Positions 46,111 to 59,325 are shown, counted from the first letter of the stretch. The stretch is 64,000 nucleotides of DNA from Phocoena phocoena (GCF_963924675.1 NC_089238.1:23231815-23295814), one strand, 5' to 3'. Numbers and translations are program-made. Notes: generated from the letters alone by a model not told the origin.

Positions 46111-47491
46111 TTTTAAACATTATTAAATAAATGTTTATTCTACCAAGGTGACTCCTCTGGACAACTGATTCATCTGTGTTTTAGATAAATATCAGTCAGA
46201 TTCATTTAGGGTTGGGGATACCAATGAAATTCAATCAAGGAAAACAAATTGTTCTGTCACCAGCCATATTTCGTGTTTACACCATATTCTAAAATCAACT
46301 TCTATGAAATATTCATTGGTTCATGAAATGTAAGAAATCCTCTGTACTTGAATGCCAGTGAGATGAAAGAACTAACCACATTTAACTTCAATTTTATCTT
46401 TTGGGGAAAAGCTTGACAACATGCTGACTTAAGATAATTATGTACCTTAGAAAAAGGGCATTATCCAATCAATGAAAATGCATTAAAATAAGATTAAACC
46501 AGGAATGTATATATAATCACCTATTAAATCCTTTATTAAGCAGAGTACAAAAAATTTAGATAATTAACTAAAACTCTGAAAGAAAAAGCAGATGTAACAC
46601 AATTAGTGCTTCTATAAAGCTAAAACCCTCTCCCTTGTCAGGTCTTTCTTGGCCTTGGGTGACCTCAAGTGACCCAATTTAAGATTTAAGTTCATCATTC
46701 AAACTTACTTTTTACTATTACTTGAAGGAGAGACAAAATTCTGTTTTGGGGGTAACGATGGCTTTAAAACTTCTAAGTAATGGCATACTACGATAATGAA
46801 AATTTATAGAAAATATCACTAATAAACTGCGATTCTCATGTTCATGCTAACGAATAGTAAGTTGTTGAAGATGTAGAGACTGTAACTCAGTGGGAAAGAC
46901 CATGAGTTCAACTTTAGTTCTGTGGGAAAAAAACCTGAGTAAGTCTGTTTAAACATCCTAGCTATAATGGCTATAATGCAAAAGGAGTTTGAATTCAGGC
47001 AATCCATGATTCTCTTTCACTCTTTAGAACCCTATTTCACATTGTAGAGTATACGAAAAATGATCATTATGTATCACTCTCATTTTGGTATTCTACTTGA
47101 TTTCTGATTACTTATGTGGAAAGGAGGGAAGGAGTTTCTAAGACCTATGAACAATAGCTTTTTAAAAGCTTGGCTAACATGGATTTTATATATCATATTT
47201 GTTTCCCTTGACTGGATTCATGTTCATAAATATTTTGCTAAATTTCCCACATGTATCTGAACATGTATCAATCTGTTATTCTACTCTTTTTAGTTGACAT
47301 TGGTTGTCCACCTCCTGAAAGGACAATATATGAACAATATATTTTCTTGGAATGTGAGAATCCTAGGCCTCTCCCTTGCTATTATATTTCTTTAATTGCT
47401 ATTTTTTTGTATTACAAAGGCAACATTTTTGAAATGCTAAATATGGGCCTGACAAAAATGCTAGCAAGTGAATACACAGTAATAGGTATTT
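46111..47491. other. Intron, nothing recognised
   Basis: No classifiable repeat or exon. The 80-codon frame 47251-47493 (+) shows no splice-site context and reads into a SINE. Confidence 0.45.
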
Positions 47492-47594
47492 AGGGCTTCC
47501 CTGGTGATGCAGTGGTTGAGAGTCTGCCTGCCGATGCAGGGGACGCAGGTTCATGCCCCGGTCCGGGAGGATCCCACATGCCGCGGAGCAACTA
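47492..47594 (+). mobile_element. CHR-type SINE, 3'-truncated
   Basis: GGGCTTCCCTGGTGATGCAG through GATCCCACATGCCGCGGAGC, then an abrupt end at CAACTAAG without body or A tail. It directly abuts an L1 5'-UTR-like sequence. Confidence 0.88.
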
Positions 47595-47999
47595 AGCACT
47601 GGGAAGACAAGCCTCTAGAACATGTGGCACTGAAAGTCAGCAGAGCTTGCATACTGGAGAGCTGGAGAGCTCTAGAAAACAGAGATTTCACTCTTGGGTG
47701 CACGTAAAATCCCATATGCTCCAAGATCCAGCGCAGAGGCAGTAATTTGAAAAGAGCTTGGGTCAGACACACTTGCTGACCCTAGAGAGCCTGCCAGAGA
47801 AGCAGGAGGCAACTGGGAGTCCTGGGGATACGGATGCTGGTGGCAGCCATTTTTGGAAGCTTGTACTACCACGATAACACTGGTGCTGACAAGCATCATT
47901 TTAGAGTACTCCCTCTAATGTATTAGTGCTGGTGGCTTACACACATACCAGCTGGTGAGCACCAGTCTCAAGAATGCCCAGGTCAAGCAGCCAGCCATG

Positions 48000-48470
48000 T
48001 GGGGACACAGCCCCACTCACTAGCAGGTTGGCACCAGCTGTAGGTCTCTTTGAGTCCCAACAAACCCCTCAGCCAGCCACCCCAGAAACAGGCCCCGCCC
48101 AACAGCAGGCCAGTAGCAGCCATGGGACAACCCAGACACTGAAGACAGGCACCAGAGACGTAGCCACACCCACCATCAGGTGACTCCAGTCCCAGAACAG
48201 CTGCCATGGCACCTGGTCCTGCCCACCAGCAAGCTGGTCCCAGATCTGGGAACAGCAGGCCCTGCAGCCAGCTATCCCAGAACCCAGCCCCACCCACCAC
48301 TGGGCTGGCACCAACCATGGGAATGCAGGCCCTGAAGCCAGCCACCCAGGGACCTGGCCCCACAAACCAGCAGACTGGCACTAGCCCCATGACTCCCCAG
48401 GCTGTAGAGCCAGGCGTTCTAGAACCTAGACCCGCACACCAATGGATGGCAGCCTCACAATGAGGTGGGG
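48000..48470. repeat. GC-rich imperfect repeats in an L1 5' UTR
   Basis: Imperfect units of about 60 bp around CCAGCCACCC, GGCCCCGCCCA, CCACCAGCAAGCTGG and GGCACCAGC recur five or six times. They give long but meaningless ORFs on both strands (for example 47983-48390 on minus, rich in Gly/Trp/Pro). Confidence 0.6.
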
Positions 48471-50074
48471 TCTGACAGCTAACTGAGCTAGGGGCCAGCT
48501 CTGCCTACCAGTATGCCCATAATAGTCAGCCCAGTCACAACAGAAGGGCCCATGCAGCCCACAAATGGAGCACCCCTAGAGCATATACCTCTGGTGACCA
48601 GAGGGGTATGTGCTGCTGGGGCTCCTACATAAGGCCACTTCTAGGACAACATCAAGCACATTAAAATTTACATTATAGGGACTGCAGAAAAAGAGAGAAA
48701 GGGCTGGAGAACTTATTTGAAGAAATAGTAGCTGAAAACTTCTCTAACCTGGGAAAAAAACAGACATCAGGTCTAGGAAGCACAGAGAGTCCTGTACAAG
48801 ATTAACCCAAAGAGATCCACACCAAGGTACACTGTAATTAAAATGGCAAAAATTAAAGAGAGAATATTGAAAGCAACAAGGGAAAAATGACTAATTGCAT
48901 ATAACAGAACTCCCAAAGAGTATCAACTGACTTTTCAGCAGAAACTATGAAGGCCAGAGGGAATGGCACGATACACTGAAAGTGATAAAAGGGAAAAAAC
49001 CTAAAACCAAGAATACTCCATAATGCAAGGCTATCATTGACTTGAAGGTAATATAAAGTTTTACAGACAAGCAAAAGCTAAAAGAGTTCAGCACTACTAA
49101 ATTGACTTCACAAGAAAAGTTAAAGGGATTTCACTAAGTGGAAATAAACGACCACAACTAGAAGTATGAAAAATTATGAAAGGAAAAATCTCATTGGGAA
49201 AGGCAAATGTACAGTAAAGGTAATAAGTCAACCATATATAAAGATAGCAGGAAGGTTAAAAGACAAAAGAAGTAAAATCATTTATATATACAATAAATAG
49301 TTAAGGGATAAACATACTAAAAGATGTAAAATATGATGTTCAAAACAGTAAACATGGTAGGGGGCAGTAAAAATGTAGGGTTGTTAAAATGTGTTTGAAC
49401 TTAAGAGATCAGCAATATAAAGTAATCACTATTTATAGACTGCTATATATAAACCTCATGGTAACCAAACTAAAAATCCACAATAGATACACACACACAA
49501 AAAGAAAGGAATCCAAACATAACATTAAAGATAGTCATCAAATCTCAAGGGAAGGGAACAAAAGAAGAAGATAGGAACAAAAAGAACTACAACACTCCCC
49601 CACCCCCACTGAAAACAATGAACAGAATGACAATAAATACAGTTATCAATAATTACTTGAAATGTAAATGGACTAAGTGCTGCAATCAAAAGACACAGAG
49701 TGGCTGAATGGGTTAAAAAAAAAACAACAAGACCTGCATATATGCTGCCTGTAAGAGACTTACTTTAGATCTAAAGACACAGATGGAAGTTGAGGGGATG
49801 GCAAAAGGTATTCTATGGAAATGGAAATGAAAAGAAAGCTGGGTACCAGAACTCATATCAGACAAGAAAGACTTTTTAAAACAAACACTGTATCAAGAGA
49901 TAAAGAGGGACATTACATAATGATCTTGGGATCAATCCAACAAGAAGATATAACAATTATAAATATATATGCACCTAACATGCACCTAAATACATAAAGC
50001 AAATACTAACAAACATAAAGGAAGAAACTGAAAGTAACAATAACAGTAGAGGACATTAACACCCCACTTACATC

Positions 50075-50496
50075 TGATGACAAACTGAAATTATAATGAA
50101 ATAATCATAGTTCAAGCTTACAAAAATGGAGTCATGTGGCCATGAAGGATCTGGTCTCAGACATATCCCTGCACCACTGAGAACTTAAATTTTCTCTGAA
50201 CTGTATCAAAACCAAGGACACCATGAGCCATATTTGGAACATCCACCAGTGACAACTTTAGAGTCTCAAGGTCCCCCCTTGTAACTATGCAATGGTTTCA
50301 GACCCCATAAATCCTTGCTTAACAAGAACGCTTACTTCTTGCCACCTCACTGTGGCCTTACAATTTCTTCCATTTTGTAGCCTGACAGAATGGAGTTCAA
50401 GTGCTTCTTGAATCTGTGTCTCCCAGGTTGCAGTCCTAACAAAACCCCAAAAATGCTCCATTATTTCAATCTCTGTTTCTGAAATTTTGGTTGACA
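50075..50496 (+). mobile_element. Probable solo LTR of an endogenous retrovirus
   Basis: 422 bp foreign to L1, beginning TGATGACA and ending TTGACA (TG...CA ends), flanked by CATC on both sides (50071-50074 and 50497-50500). The L1 ORF2 sequence before and after it is continuous. It contains CAGACCCCATAAATCCTTGC, a possible polyadenylation area. No internal retroviral genes are present. Orientation inferred from that signal. Family not identified. Confidence 0.6.
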
Positions 50497-51058
50497 CATC
50501 ATCCTGACAGGACAGATCATCATGACAGAAAATCAACAAGGAAACACTGGCCTTAATCAACACATTGGACCATATGGACCTAACAGATGTCTACAGAACT
50601 TTACAACCCAAAACAGCAGAATACACATGCTTTTTAAGTGCATATGGAACATTCTTCAGGGCAGAGCATACACTAGGCCACAAAACAAATCACAATAAAT
50701 TTAAGAAGACTGAAATAATATCAAGCATCTTTTGGGACCACAATCTTATGAGACTAGAAAACAACTTCAAGGAAAAAAAAAACTGCAAAAAACAAAAACT
50801 CATGGAAAATAAACAAAATGCTACTAAACAACCCATGGGTCACTGAAGAAATCAAAGAGGAAACAAAAAATACCTGGAGACAGATTAAAATGAAAATACG
50901 ATGATCCAAAATCTATGGGATGCAGCAAAAGCAGTTCTAAGAGGGAAGTTTATAGTGATACAAACCTACTTCAGGAAATAAGAGAGTTTTCAAATAGTAA
51001 ACTTAACCTTATACCTAAAGGAACTAGAAAAGGAAGAACAAACAAAATCCAAAGTTAG

Positions 51059-51278
51059 GGCTTCCCTGGTGGCGCAGTGGTTGAGAGTCTGCCTGCCGAC
51101 ACAGGGGACGCAGGTTCATGCCCCGGTCCGGGAAGATCCCATGTGCTGTGGAGCAGCTAGGCCTGTGAGCCATGGCCGCTGAGCCTGTGCATCCGGAGCC
51201 TGTGCTCCACGATGGGAGAGACCACAACAGTGAGAGGCCCGCGTACCGCAAAAAAAAAAAAAAAAAAAAAAAAAAATC
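51059..51278 (+). mobile_element. CHR-type SINE, young copy with long poly(A)
   Basis: GGCTTCCCTGGTGGCGCAGT head, CCCCGGTCCGGGAAGATCCC, full GC-rich body, and a pure poly(A) of about 26-28. The target repeat AATCCAAAGTTAG occurs on both sides (ending 51058, and again just after the A-tract). The intact A-tract suggests recent insertion. Confidence 0.95.
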
Positions 51279-54200
51279 CAAAGTTAGTAGAGAGAAAGAA
51301 AGAATAAAGATCAGAGCAGAAATAAATGAAGTATAGATAGCCATATAAACTTTAGCCAGACTCAATATGAAAAAAAGAGAGGGAACACACACAAAAAATC
51401 AGAAATGAAAAGGGAGAAGTTACAACTGACACCACAGAAATACAAAGGATCATAAGAGATTGCTATGAACATTATACAAAAAATGGACAATATGGAAGAA
51501 ATTGATACATTTCTAGAAACATACAATCACAAGACTGGGTTGGAAGAAACTGAAAATATGAACAGACCAATTACTAGTAATTAAATCAAACCAGTAATTT
51601 AAAAAACTCCCAACAAACAAAAGCCCAGGATCAGAAGGCTTCACAGGTGAATTTTACCAAACAATTAAAAGGAGTTAACACCTACTCTTCTCATATTATT
51701 CCAAAAAATTGTAGAGGAAGGAACACTTCTGAACTCATTCTATGAGGCCAGCATTACACCAATACCAAAACCAGACAACTAAAATTATAGGTCAGTATCA
51801 CTGATGAACATAGATGCAAAAAACCTGAACAAAATATTAGCAAACCAAATTTAACAATAACTAAAAGGATCATACACCATGATTAAGTGGGATTTATTCC
51901 AGGGATGTAAGGATGGTTCAACATCCACAAATCAATCAGTGTGATATTCCACATCAACAAATTGAAGAATAAAAAACAAATGATCATCTCAGTAGATGCA
52001 GAAAAAGCTTTTGACAAATTTCAGAATCCATTTATGATAAAAAATCTCAACAAAGTGGGTATAGAAGGACATACCTCAACACAATAAAGGCTACAAATGA
52101 GAAGTCCACAGCTAACATCATACTCAGTTGTGAAAAGCTAAAAGCTAAAAGCACTTCCTCTAAGATCAGGACTAAGGATGCTAACTCTTGCCCCTTTTAT
52201 TCAACACAGGATTGGAAGTCTTAGCCAGAGCAATCAGAAAAGGAAAAGAAACAGAAGGCATCTAAATTGGAAAGGATGAGGTAAAACTGTCACTATTTGT
52301 AGATGAAATGATACTACATATAGAAAATCCTAAAGATGGCACAAAACTATTAGAATTAATGAATTCAGTAGAGGTGCAGGACATAAAATATACAAAAACA
52401 CGTTGTTTCTATACATTAACAACAGACTATCAGAAAGACAAATTAAGAAAACAATCCCATTTATAATCACATCAAAAAAGAATAAAATATCTAGGAATAA
52501 ATCTAACCAAGGTGGTAAAAGACCTGTATTAAGAAAACTATTAGACTCTGTTGAAAGAAACTGAAGATGGCAAAATAAATGGAAAGATATACAGTGCTCA
52601 CTGACTGGAAGAATTAATATTATTAAAAGGACCATACTCCCAAAGGCAACCTACAGATTGAAGGCAATCCTTATCAAAATACCAATGGCATTTTTCACAA
52701 AACTAGAACAAAGAATTCTAAAATCTGTCTGGAAACACAAATAACCCTGAATAGCCCAAGGAACCTTGAGAAGGAAGGACAATGATAAAAATATCATACT
52801 CTGACTTCAAACTATACTACAAAGCTACAGTAATCAAAACAGTATTGTACTAGTACAAAAACAGATTCACAGATCAATGGAACAGAATAGAAAGCCCAGA
52901 AATGAACTCATATATGTGGTCAATAATATAAGCAAGAACATACAATAATGAAAAGATAGCCTCTTCAGTAAGTGGTGCTGGGAAAACTGGACATCTACAT
53001 GGAAAAGAATCAAACTGGACTACTTTCTAAAAACATATACAAAAATAAACTCAAAATGGATTAAAGACTTAAATGTAAGACCTGAAACCATAAAACTCCT
53101 AGAAGAAAATATAGGCAGTATGTTCTTTGACACTGGTCTTAGCAGTAATTTTTTGGATCTGTCTACTCAGGCAAGGAAACAAACATCAAAGTAAACAAAT
53201 GGTACTGCATCAAATTAAAAAGCTTTTGCATAGCAAAGGAAGCTATCAACAAATGAAAAGGCAGCATATTGAATGAGAGAAGATACCTGCAAATGATATA
53301 TCTGATAAGGGGTTAATATCCAAAATAAACAAAAACCTCAACATCAAAAAAACAACCTTATTAAAAAATGGGCAAAGGATCTCAATAGACATTTACCCAA
53401 AGAAGACATACAGATGGTAGCAGAAACATGAAAAGATGCGCAAATCATCAGGAAAATGCAAATCTAACCTAAAATGAGACATCACTTCACACCTGTGAGA
53501 ATGGCTTTTATTATCAAAAAGACAATAAATAACAAGTGTTGGCAATGATGTGAAGAAAAGGGAACCCATATACACTGATGGTGGGAATGTAAACTGGTAT
53601 AGCCACTATGGAAAACAATATGGAGATTCCTCAAAAAATTAAAAATAGAACTATCATATGGTCCAGTAATTCCATTTTTGGGTATTTTTCAGAAGAAAAC
53701 AAAAACACTGATTTGAAAAGATAAATGCAACCCTATTATCATTTCAGCATTATTTACAATAGCCAAGATATGGCAGCAACCTATGTAGCCACAGATAAAT
53801 AAAAGAATAAAGAAGATACGACATTTATACAATGCAATATTAATCAGATATAGAGGAATGAAATCTTGCTATTTGTCACAACATGAACGGACCTAGAGGG
53901 CTTTAGGCTAAGTGAAATAAATCAGAGGAAGACAAATATTGTATATCCAGTTACATTTGGAATCTCAAAAGCAAAACAAATGAACAAACATAACTAAACA
54001 GAAAAGACTCTCAGATGCAGAGAACAAACAGGTGGTTGCCATAGGGGAAGGGCGTGGGGGTATGAATGAAATAGGTAAGGGTAATTAAGAGGGACAAACT
54101 TCCAGTGAGAAAATAAAAGTGTTAAGGGGATGAAATGCACACAATAGGTAATATAGTCAATAATATTGTAATAACTTTGCATGGTGACAGATGGTACCTT

Positions 54201-54299
54201 GACTTTTCATGGTAATCATTTTGTAATCATTATATCAGGTACTCAGAACACAGTGTTGTAGGTCAATTAAACTTATAATTAAAAAGTGTATTTTTCTGT

Positions 54300-56700
54300 T
54301 GTCCAGTGAGTGCTCTGTAAATGTGAATTAGATCTTCTGGTTAACAGTGTTGCTTAGTTTTTCTCTACCTGGCTGTTTTTCTTTTTAGTAGTTCTACTGA
54401 TTACTGAGAGAGGGGTATGATGTCCCCAGCTATGTTTGTGGATTTACCTATTTCTATTCTTAGTTCTATCAGTTTTTTCCTTCACATATTTGCAGCTCTG
54501 TTGTTTGATACATACACATTTAGGATTACTATTTTTCTTGGTGAATTAACCCTTGTATAATCAGGTAACATCACACTTTATCCTGGTAATTTTCTTTGCT
54601 CTGAAGTCTACTTTACTGTGTTAAAATAGCTACTCCACTTTTCATTTGATTATTGTTGGCATGGTATCTTTTCCCACACTTACTTTTAACTTACTTATAT
54701 CATTATATTTGGAGTGATTTTCTGGTAGACAATATAACACAGGTTCATAATTTTTAAATCTATTTTGACATTCTCTGTTTAGTGTGTTTCATATGTTTAC
54801 ATTTAATATAAGTATTTTTATTAATCAATTAATTTATTTATTTTTGGCTGCATTGGGTCTTTGTTGCTGTGCGTGGGCTTTCTCTAGTTGCAGAGAGAGG
54901 GGGCTACTCTTTGTTGTGGTGCATGGGCTTCTCATTAGGGTGGCTTCTCTTGTTGAGGAGCAAAGGCTCTAGGCGTGTGGACTTCAGTAGTTGTGGCACA
55001 TAGGCTCAGTAGTTACGGATCGTGGGCTTTAGAGCACAAGGTCAGTAGTTGTGGCACATAGGCTCAGTAGTTATGGATCGTGGGCTTTAGAGTGCAGGGT
55101 CAGTAGTTGTGGCACACTGGCTTAGTTGCTCTGCGGCATGTGGGATCTTCCCGGAGCAGGGCTTGATCCCGTGTTCCCTGCATTGGCAGGAAGAATCTTA
55201 TCCACCATGCCACCAGGTAAGTCCCTACATTTAATATAAGTATTGATAAGGTTTATGTTGGCTATGGTATTAATTCCTCTGTTGTCTTCACTATTTTCAT
55301 TCTTATCCCCTTTTCCGATGCACTGTATGGTTTTTTATAAGAACTTTTTTTAAGGTGCGTTGCTCTAGGGAATACATTTATGTATAACATACATCACTAC
55401 ATTCCAGTGTTTTACCACTTTAAATGGAATGTAGAAAACTTACCAATTCGCTCTGTTTACCTTTTACGACGTAATTATCTAGAACATTACCTCTTCATAT
55501 GTTGAGAGCCATATCAGAAAATGTTAAATTATTGGCTTTCAACCATCAAACATAGTTTAAATAATTCCAGAGGAAAAGAATAATCTATTGTATTTACCCA
55601 AATATTGTTCTTTCCTCATTACTGATATTCAAATTTTCTTCTGGTGTGATTTTGTTTCTGTCTGAAGAATTTCTTTTAACAATGATTTTACAGCAGGTGT
55701 GCTAACTTTGAATTTTCAGACTTTCTTCCATTGAGAATGTATCTATGTCACCTTGATCCCTGATGGATATTTTTTGCTAGGCACAGAATTCTGCGTTTAC
55801 AATTCTTTTCTTCAGCCCTTCAAAAATGTTGTGCCAATTACTCCTAGTCTCTATGGTTACTGATACGAAACACGTAGTCAGTTGAATTGCTATTCCTTTA
55901 AAGGCAATGCTTCCTTTTTCTTTGATCATTTTCCTTTTTTCTTCATCTTTAGTTTTCATAAATTTGATTATGCTGGGTGGATTTCTTTGGGTGTAATCTG
56001 TTTGAAGTTTGCTCACTTTCTTCAATCTGTAGGTTTATATCTTGCACTAAATTTGGGTTGTTTTCAGACATTATTTCTTCAAGTAGTTTTCAGTCCTGCA
56101 TTCTTTTCTGTTGCTTTCTGGATCTTCAGTGACATGAATGCTAGATATTTTATTGTCCCAGAGAATTCTAAGGCTCTGTTCATCTTGTCTTCAATTCATA
56201 TTTTCTCTGTTATCAGGCTGGATAGTGTCTATTAATAATTATTAACATCTATTAATATTATGTTGTAATCTCCATACTGCTATTGAGGCATTCAGTGAGT
56301 TTTAAACTTCAATTATTGTAATTTTTAATTCTAAAATTTCCATTTTGGTCTATTTTATCACTTCTCTTTCTTTGTTTTCCTATTTATTTCAATAGGGTTT
56401 GTAATTGCTTGCTGAAGCATTTTTATGGTAATTGGTTAAACTTTTTAGATAATTCCAGTATCTGTGTTATCTTGGTGTTGGCATCTGTCAATTGTTTTAT
56501 TCTTATTTGAGATTTTCCTTGTTCAGTGGTATGATAATGAGCAACTGTGGGTTGTACCTTTGACATTTTATATTACTAGACTCTAGTTTCTTTTTAAATC
56601 TTTTTTTAGAGGAGTCAATCAGAATGCATGTCTCAATTCACTTTTGTGGAATTCAATTTGAATGTCAATTTAGATTTTGAAACTACTGCATTGTTCTACT
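54300..56700 (-). mobile_element. Ancient antisense L1-like region, split by a SINE
   Basis: T-rich sequence with TGTCCCCAGCTATGTTTGTG, CTCTGAAGTCTACTTTACTG, TTTACATTTAATATAAGTAT, TTGCTAGGCACAGAATTCTG and CAGACATTATTTCTTCAAGT. These are familiar from antisense ancient L1M/HAL1 internal sequence. The SINE at 54826-55227 duplicated TACATTTAATATAAGTATT. The 117-codon ORF 55882-56235 (+) is an antisense artefact. Confidence 0.65.
54826..55227 (-). mobile_element. CHR-1-type SINE, long copy with internal duplication
   Basis: Reverse orientation: AATTTATTTATTTTTGGCTG (tail) through repeated GTGGCACATAGGCTCAGTAG body units to CCACCATGCCACCAGGTAAG TCCC (head). A unit of about 62 bp (TCAGTAGTTGTGGCACATAG ... 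GGGCTTTAGAG) is present twice in tandem plus a partial third, lengthening the element. Target repeat ACATTTAATATAAGTATT on both sides. Confidence 0.88.
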
Positions 56701-57205
56701 GGTCTGTGTTGCTTGTTTGCTACCAGAGGCCATTTTGAACCTAGGCAGTGTTCCACACTGTAGTTCAATTATCAGAAATTTCCCTGTGTTGACTGACCCT
56801 TGTCATTTTCATGCATGGCTACCTACAGGTATACCCAGGACTTCAAACACAGATTTAAAGAATCTCTCCAGCTCTCTCCTCTCCTTAATCCTTTCTGCAT
56901 TCTATTGTTAGTAGGTAATAAGGCATTGGCTCTTTGATGACATTTGCTTACAGTAGGGTGGGGATGGTCAAAAATCCTCCATTCATAGTCTCCAAAGCAC
57001 TTAAGAAGGAAAGGTTGGTACATCACTTTATTAATGGAGGGTGGGAATGGTCAACAGGGCTTTGCCTCAGCCTGTTTACCAAATGAGGAGAAGCAGAGGA
57101 TTGCTTCTGTTAACGCACAGTCGATATATGTGTTCCACTCCCCAGTCTCCATGGTACCCAGTAAGGAGGGTGGTGGCTTCTGTCGTGGTGTTCATTTGGA
57201 GTACA
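56701..57205. other. Intron, nothing recognised
   Basis: No exon or nameable repeat seen. Small ORFs only. Confidence 0.45.
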
Positions 57206-57520
57206 GCAGGTGCTTTGGACTGAATCATGTCCCCCCCCTCCTGCTAAATTCATATGTTGAAGCCCTAATCCTCAATATAAATGAATTTGGAGATTGAGCC
57301 TTTAGGGTAATTAAGGTAAAATGAGGTCTTGTGATGGCACCCTAATCCTACAGGAGATTGGTATCCTTATAAGAGGAGAAAGAAACACTAGAAACAGAGG
57401 AAAGTTCATGTGAGAGCACAACAGGAAGGTGGTTGTCTATAAATAATGAAGAGAGGTCTCACCAGAAACCAACCCAGATGGCACCTTGAATGTTGTGCTT
57501 CTAGCCTCCTAACCTAACAC
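57206..57520 (+). mobile_element. MLT1-like MaLR LTR
   Basis: GACTGAATCATGTCCCC, AAATTCATATGTTGAAGCCC TAATCC, GGTAATTAAGGTAAAATGAG GTC, GGTATCCTTATAAGAGGAGA and CACCAGAAACCAACCCAGAT are MLT1 LTR landmarks. The right end is worn. Solo LTR. Confidence 0.82.
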
Positions 57521-58030
57521 ATTTGGTCAAGAGGACTTCTACTGTACAAGTCCCCCATCTTCCCAATCCTCTGGCTTGAGAGCCTTAGGGCTTTTTGTTC
57601 TGCCTTTGCTCAATGGCATTTCTGAGCTGTAGGCTACTCTAGTGGCAGGTCAGAATATTTAAGAAACAAAAAACAAGTGAACAAACAACCAAAATCCCCA
57701 ATTAATTATAAAAATATTACAAAAACAAAAACTAGAGAACTCATCACTGGATTATCTCTCCAGTCCTGAGGTCCCTAGCCAGTTTATGTCCTTTTGTCCA
57801 CCTTTCAGAGAATTGTTTTATGTATTTTTAGGTATAATTAGTAGGAGGTATAAGGTGCATTTTGAATATTCTAACTTCTCTGAAATTGGAAACCCCCATT
57901 TACTTTTGAATCCACTCCCACTGGACTTTAATCCTTTAAAAACAATCTTGTCCAAATTACTAAGAGCTTTGCATTGCTAAATCTAACGGTGAATTCTCAA
58001 GCTTTATTTTATCCAGACTCTAAGCAACAT
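57521..58030. other. Intron, nothing recognised
   Basis: Unclassified stretch between an LTR and an L2. Confidence 0.45.
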
Positions 58031-59325
58031 TTAATGTAGATGATCACTTCCTACTCCTTGACACTCTTTCTTTTGGCAGCCACACTGTGATGGTTTTCTT
58101 CACTGGCCACACCTCCTCAGTCTCCTTTGCTGGCTACTTTTTGTTCCTGACTTACAAATGTGGGAGGGCCCTTATGCTCAGTCATCAGTCTGCTTCTCTA
58201 TCTATACAAATTCCCTAAATTATCTCATTCAGCATTAAGGTTTTAAACACTATATATAAGCTGACTCTTCCTCAATTTTTTTTCACTTCAACTTTATTTT
58301 ATCTCTTCTGAACTACATATTTACATATTCAACTACCTATGCAAGAACTCCTCTGGGATGAGTAATGAGCATCCTCACCCAAACACAGTCAAAACAGATT
58401 CTACACATTCTTTTCTCCAGTGCCCAAACTGCTTTTTCCCCTGCTGCTCCCCATCTCAGGAAATGGTACTCCCACTCACTCAGCCAGTCAGGGAAAGAAC
58501 CATGGAGTCATCCTTGACTCCTCTCATTCTTAGACTCTGCATCCAATTCATAAGGAAAGCCTGCTGGTTCTACCTTTAAATATATAGCAAAACTTATCAC
58601 TTTTCCACAACTTCAGTGTTAACCCCTTAATCCACCATTATCTCTTGCCTAGAATTCTGCAGCAGCTTCCTAATTGGCTTCCCTTATTCAAATCTTCCCC
58701 AACTTCACCTCAAACACATTCTCCAAAGAGTAGCAAGAATAATTAGGAATGACTCATTTAAAATTCAAATTCTGCCTCTGTTCAAACCCTCTAGTGTTTT
58801 CCCATGATACTTCAAGTAAAATCCAAAGCCTTTACTATGGCCCATAAAGCTGTAAATGATCTGGCCCCTGGATACTTCTCTGGACTCATTTCCTACTAGC
58901 ATTTTTTGGATCACTCACTCCAGCCACAGTCACTTCCTTGGAACACTTGAACATGATCTTTCAGGACCTTTTCCCTCTACTCAGAATGTTCTTTAACAGA
59001 TATTCCCAAGGCTTCCTGGTCACTGCATTCAGTGAGCAGCTAAATATCATGGCCATAGAAGAGTCTCACCTGATTTCTATATCCAAAATTGTCTACCATC
59101 TCTCAGCTGTCCTCTACTCCCATCCTGTTACACAACTGCTCACTTAATTTTGTTTTCCTGGCACTTATTTCTTATATTTTATAATATATTTACATGTAAT
59201 TGTCTGTGGTCTATTTTTTTCCCACTACAACGTCAGCTCTAGACTGATGTTATTTCCAAATAACATGTTGAGCCAGGAACATGTTATACCCTCAATAAAA
59301 TTTGTTCAACGAGTAAATTAATGAC
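58031..59325 (+). mobile_element. L2 LINE, C-terminal ORF2 remnant and 3' end
   Basis: CCCATAAAGCTGTAAATGAT CTGGCCCC, CTGGACTCATTTCCTACTAG, CTCCAGCCACAGTCACTTCC, TACTCAGAATGTTCTTTAAC, ACAACGTCAGCTCTAGACTG and CCCTCAATAAAATTTGTTCA follow the L2 3' kilobase in order. Coding frames are destroyed. Confidence 0.82.

Larger units (their letters stand above)
47595..54290 (+). mobile_element. Old near-complete L1, interrupted by an LTR and a SINE
   Basis: 5' UTR 47595-48660, with a CCCACCCACCAGCAGGCTGG-like repeated GC-rich zone. ORF1 remnant 48680-49130 (AGAACTTATTTGAAGAAATA, TTTCAGCAGAAACTATGAAG). ORF2 from about 49630 (AATGTAAATGGACTAAGTGC) through RT (GATGCAGAAAAAGCTTTTGA at 51987, TTTGTAGATGAAATGATACT at 52295) to the 3' UTR ending ACTTATAATTAAAAAGTG (about 54285). 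Every ORF is broken. Guests at 50075-50496 and 51059-51270. More diverged than the 31-37 kb copy, so an older lineage. Confidence 0.88.

Noticed and set aside
47974..48463. Long ORFs on both strands, including a 135-codon Gly/Trp/Pro-rich one
   Set aside because: They come from imperfect GC-rich repeats in an L1 5' UTR. Openness on both strands reflects composition.
55882..56235. 117-codon plus-strand hydrophobic ORF
   Set aside because: T-rich antisense strand of an ancient L1 fragment gives Phe/Leu-rich frames by composition.
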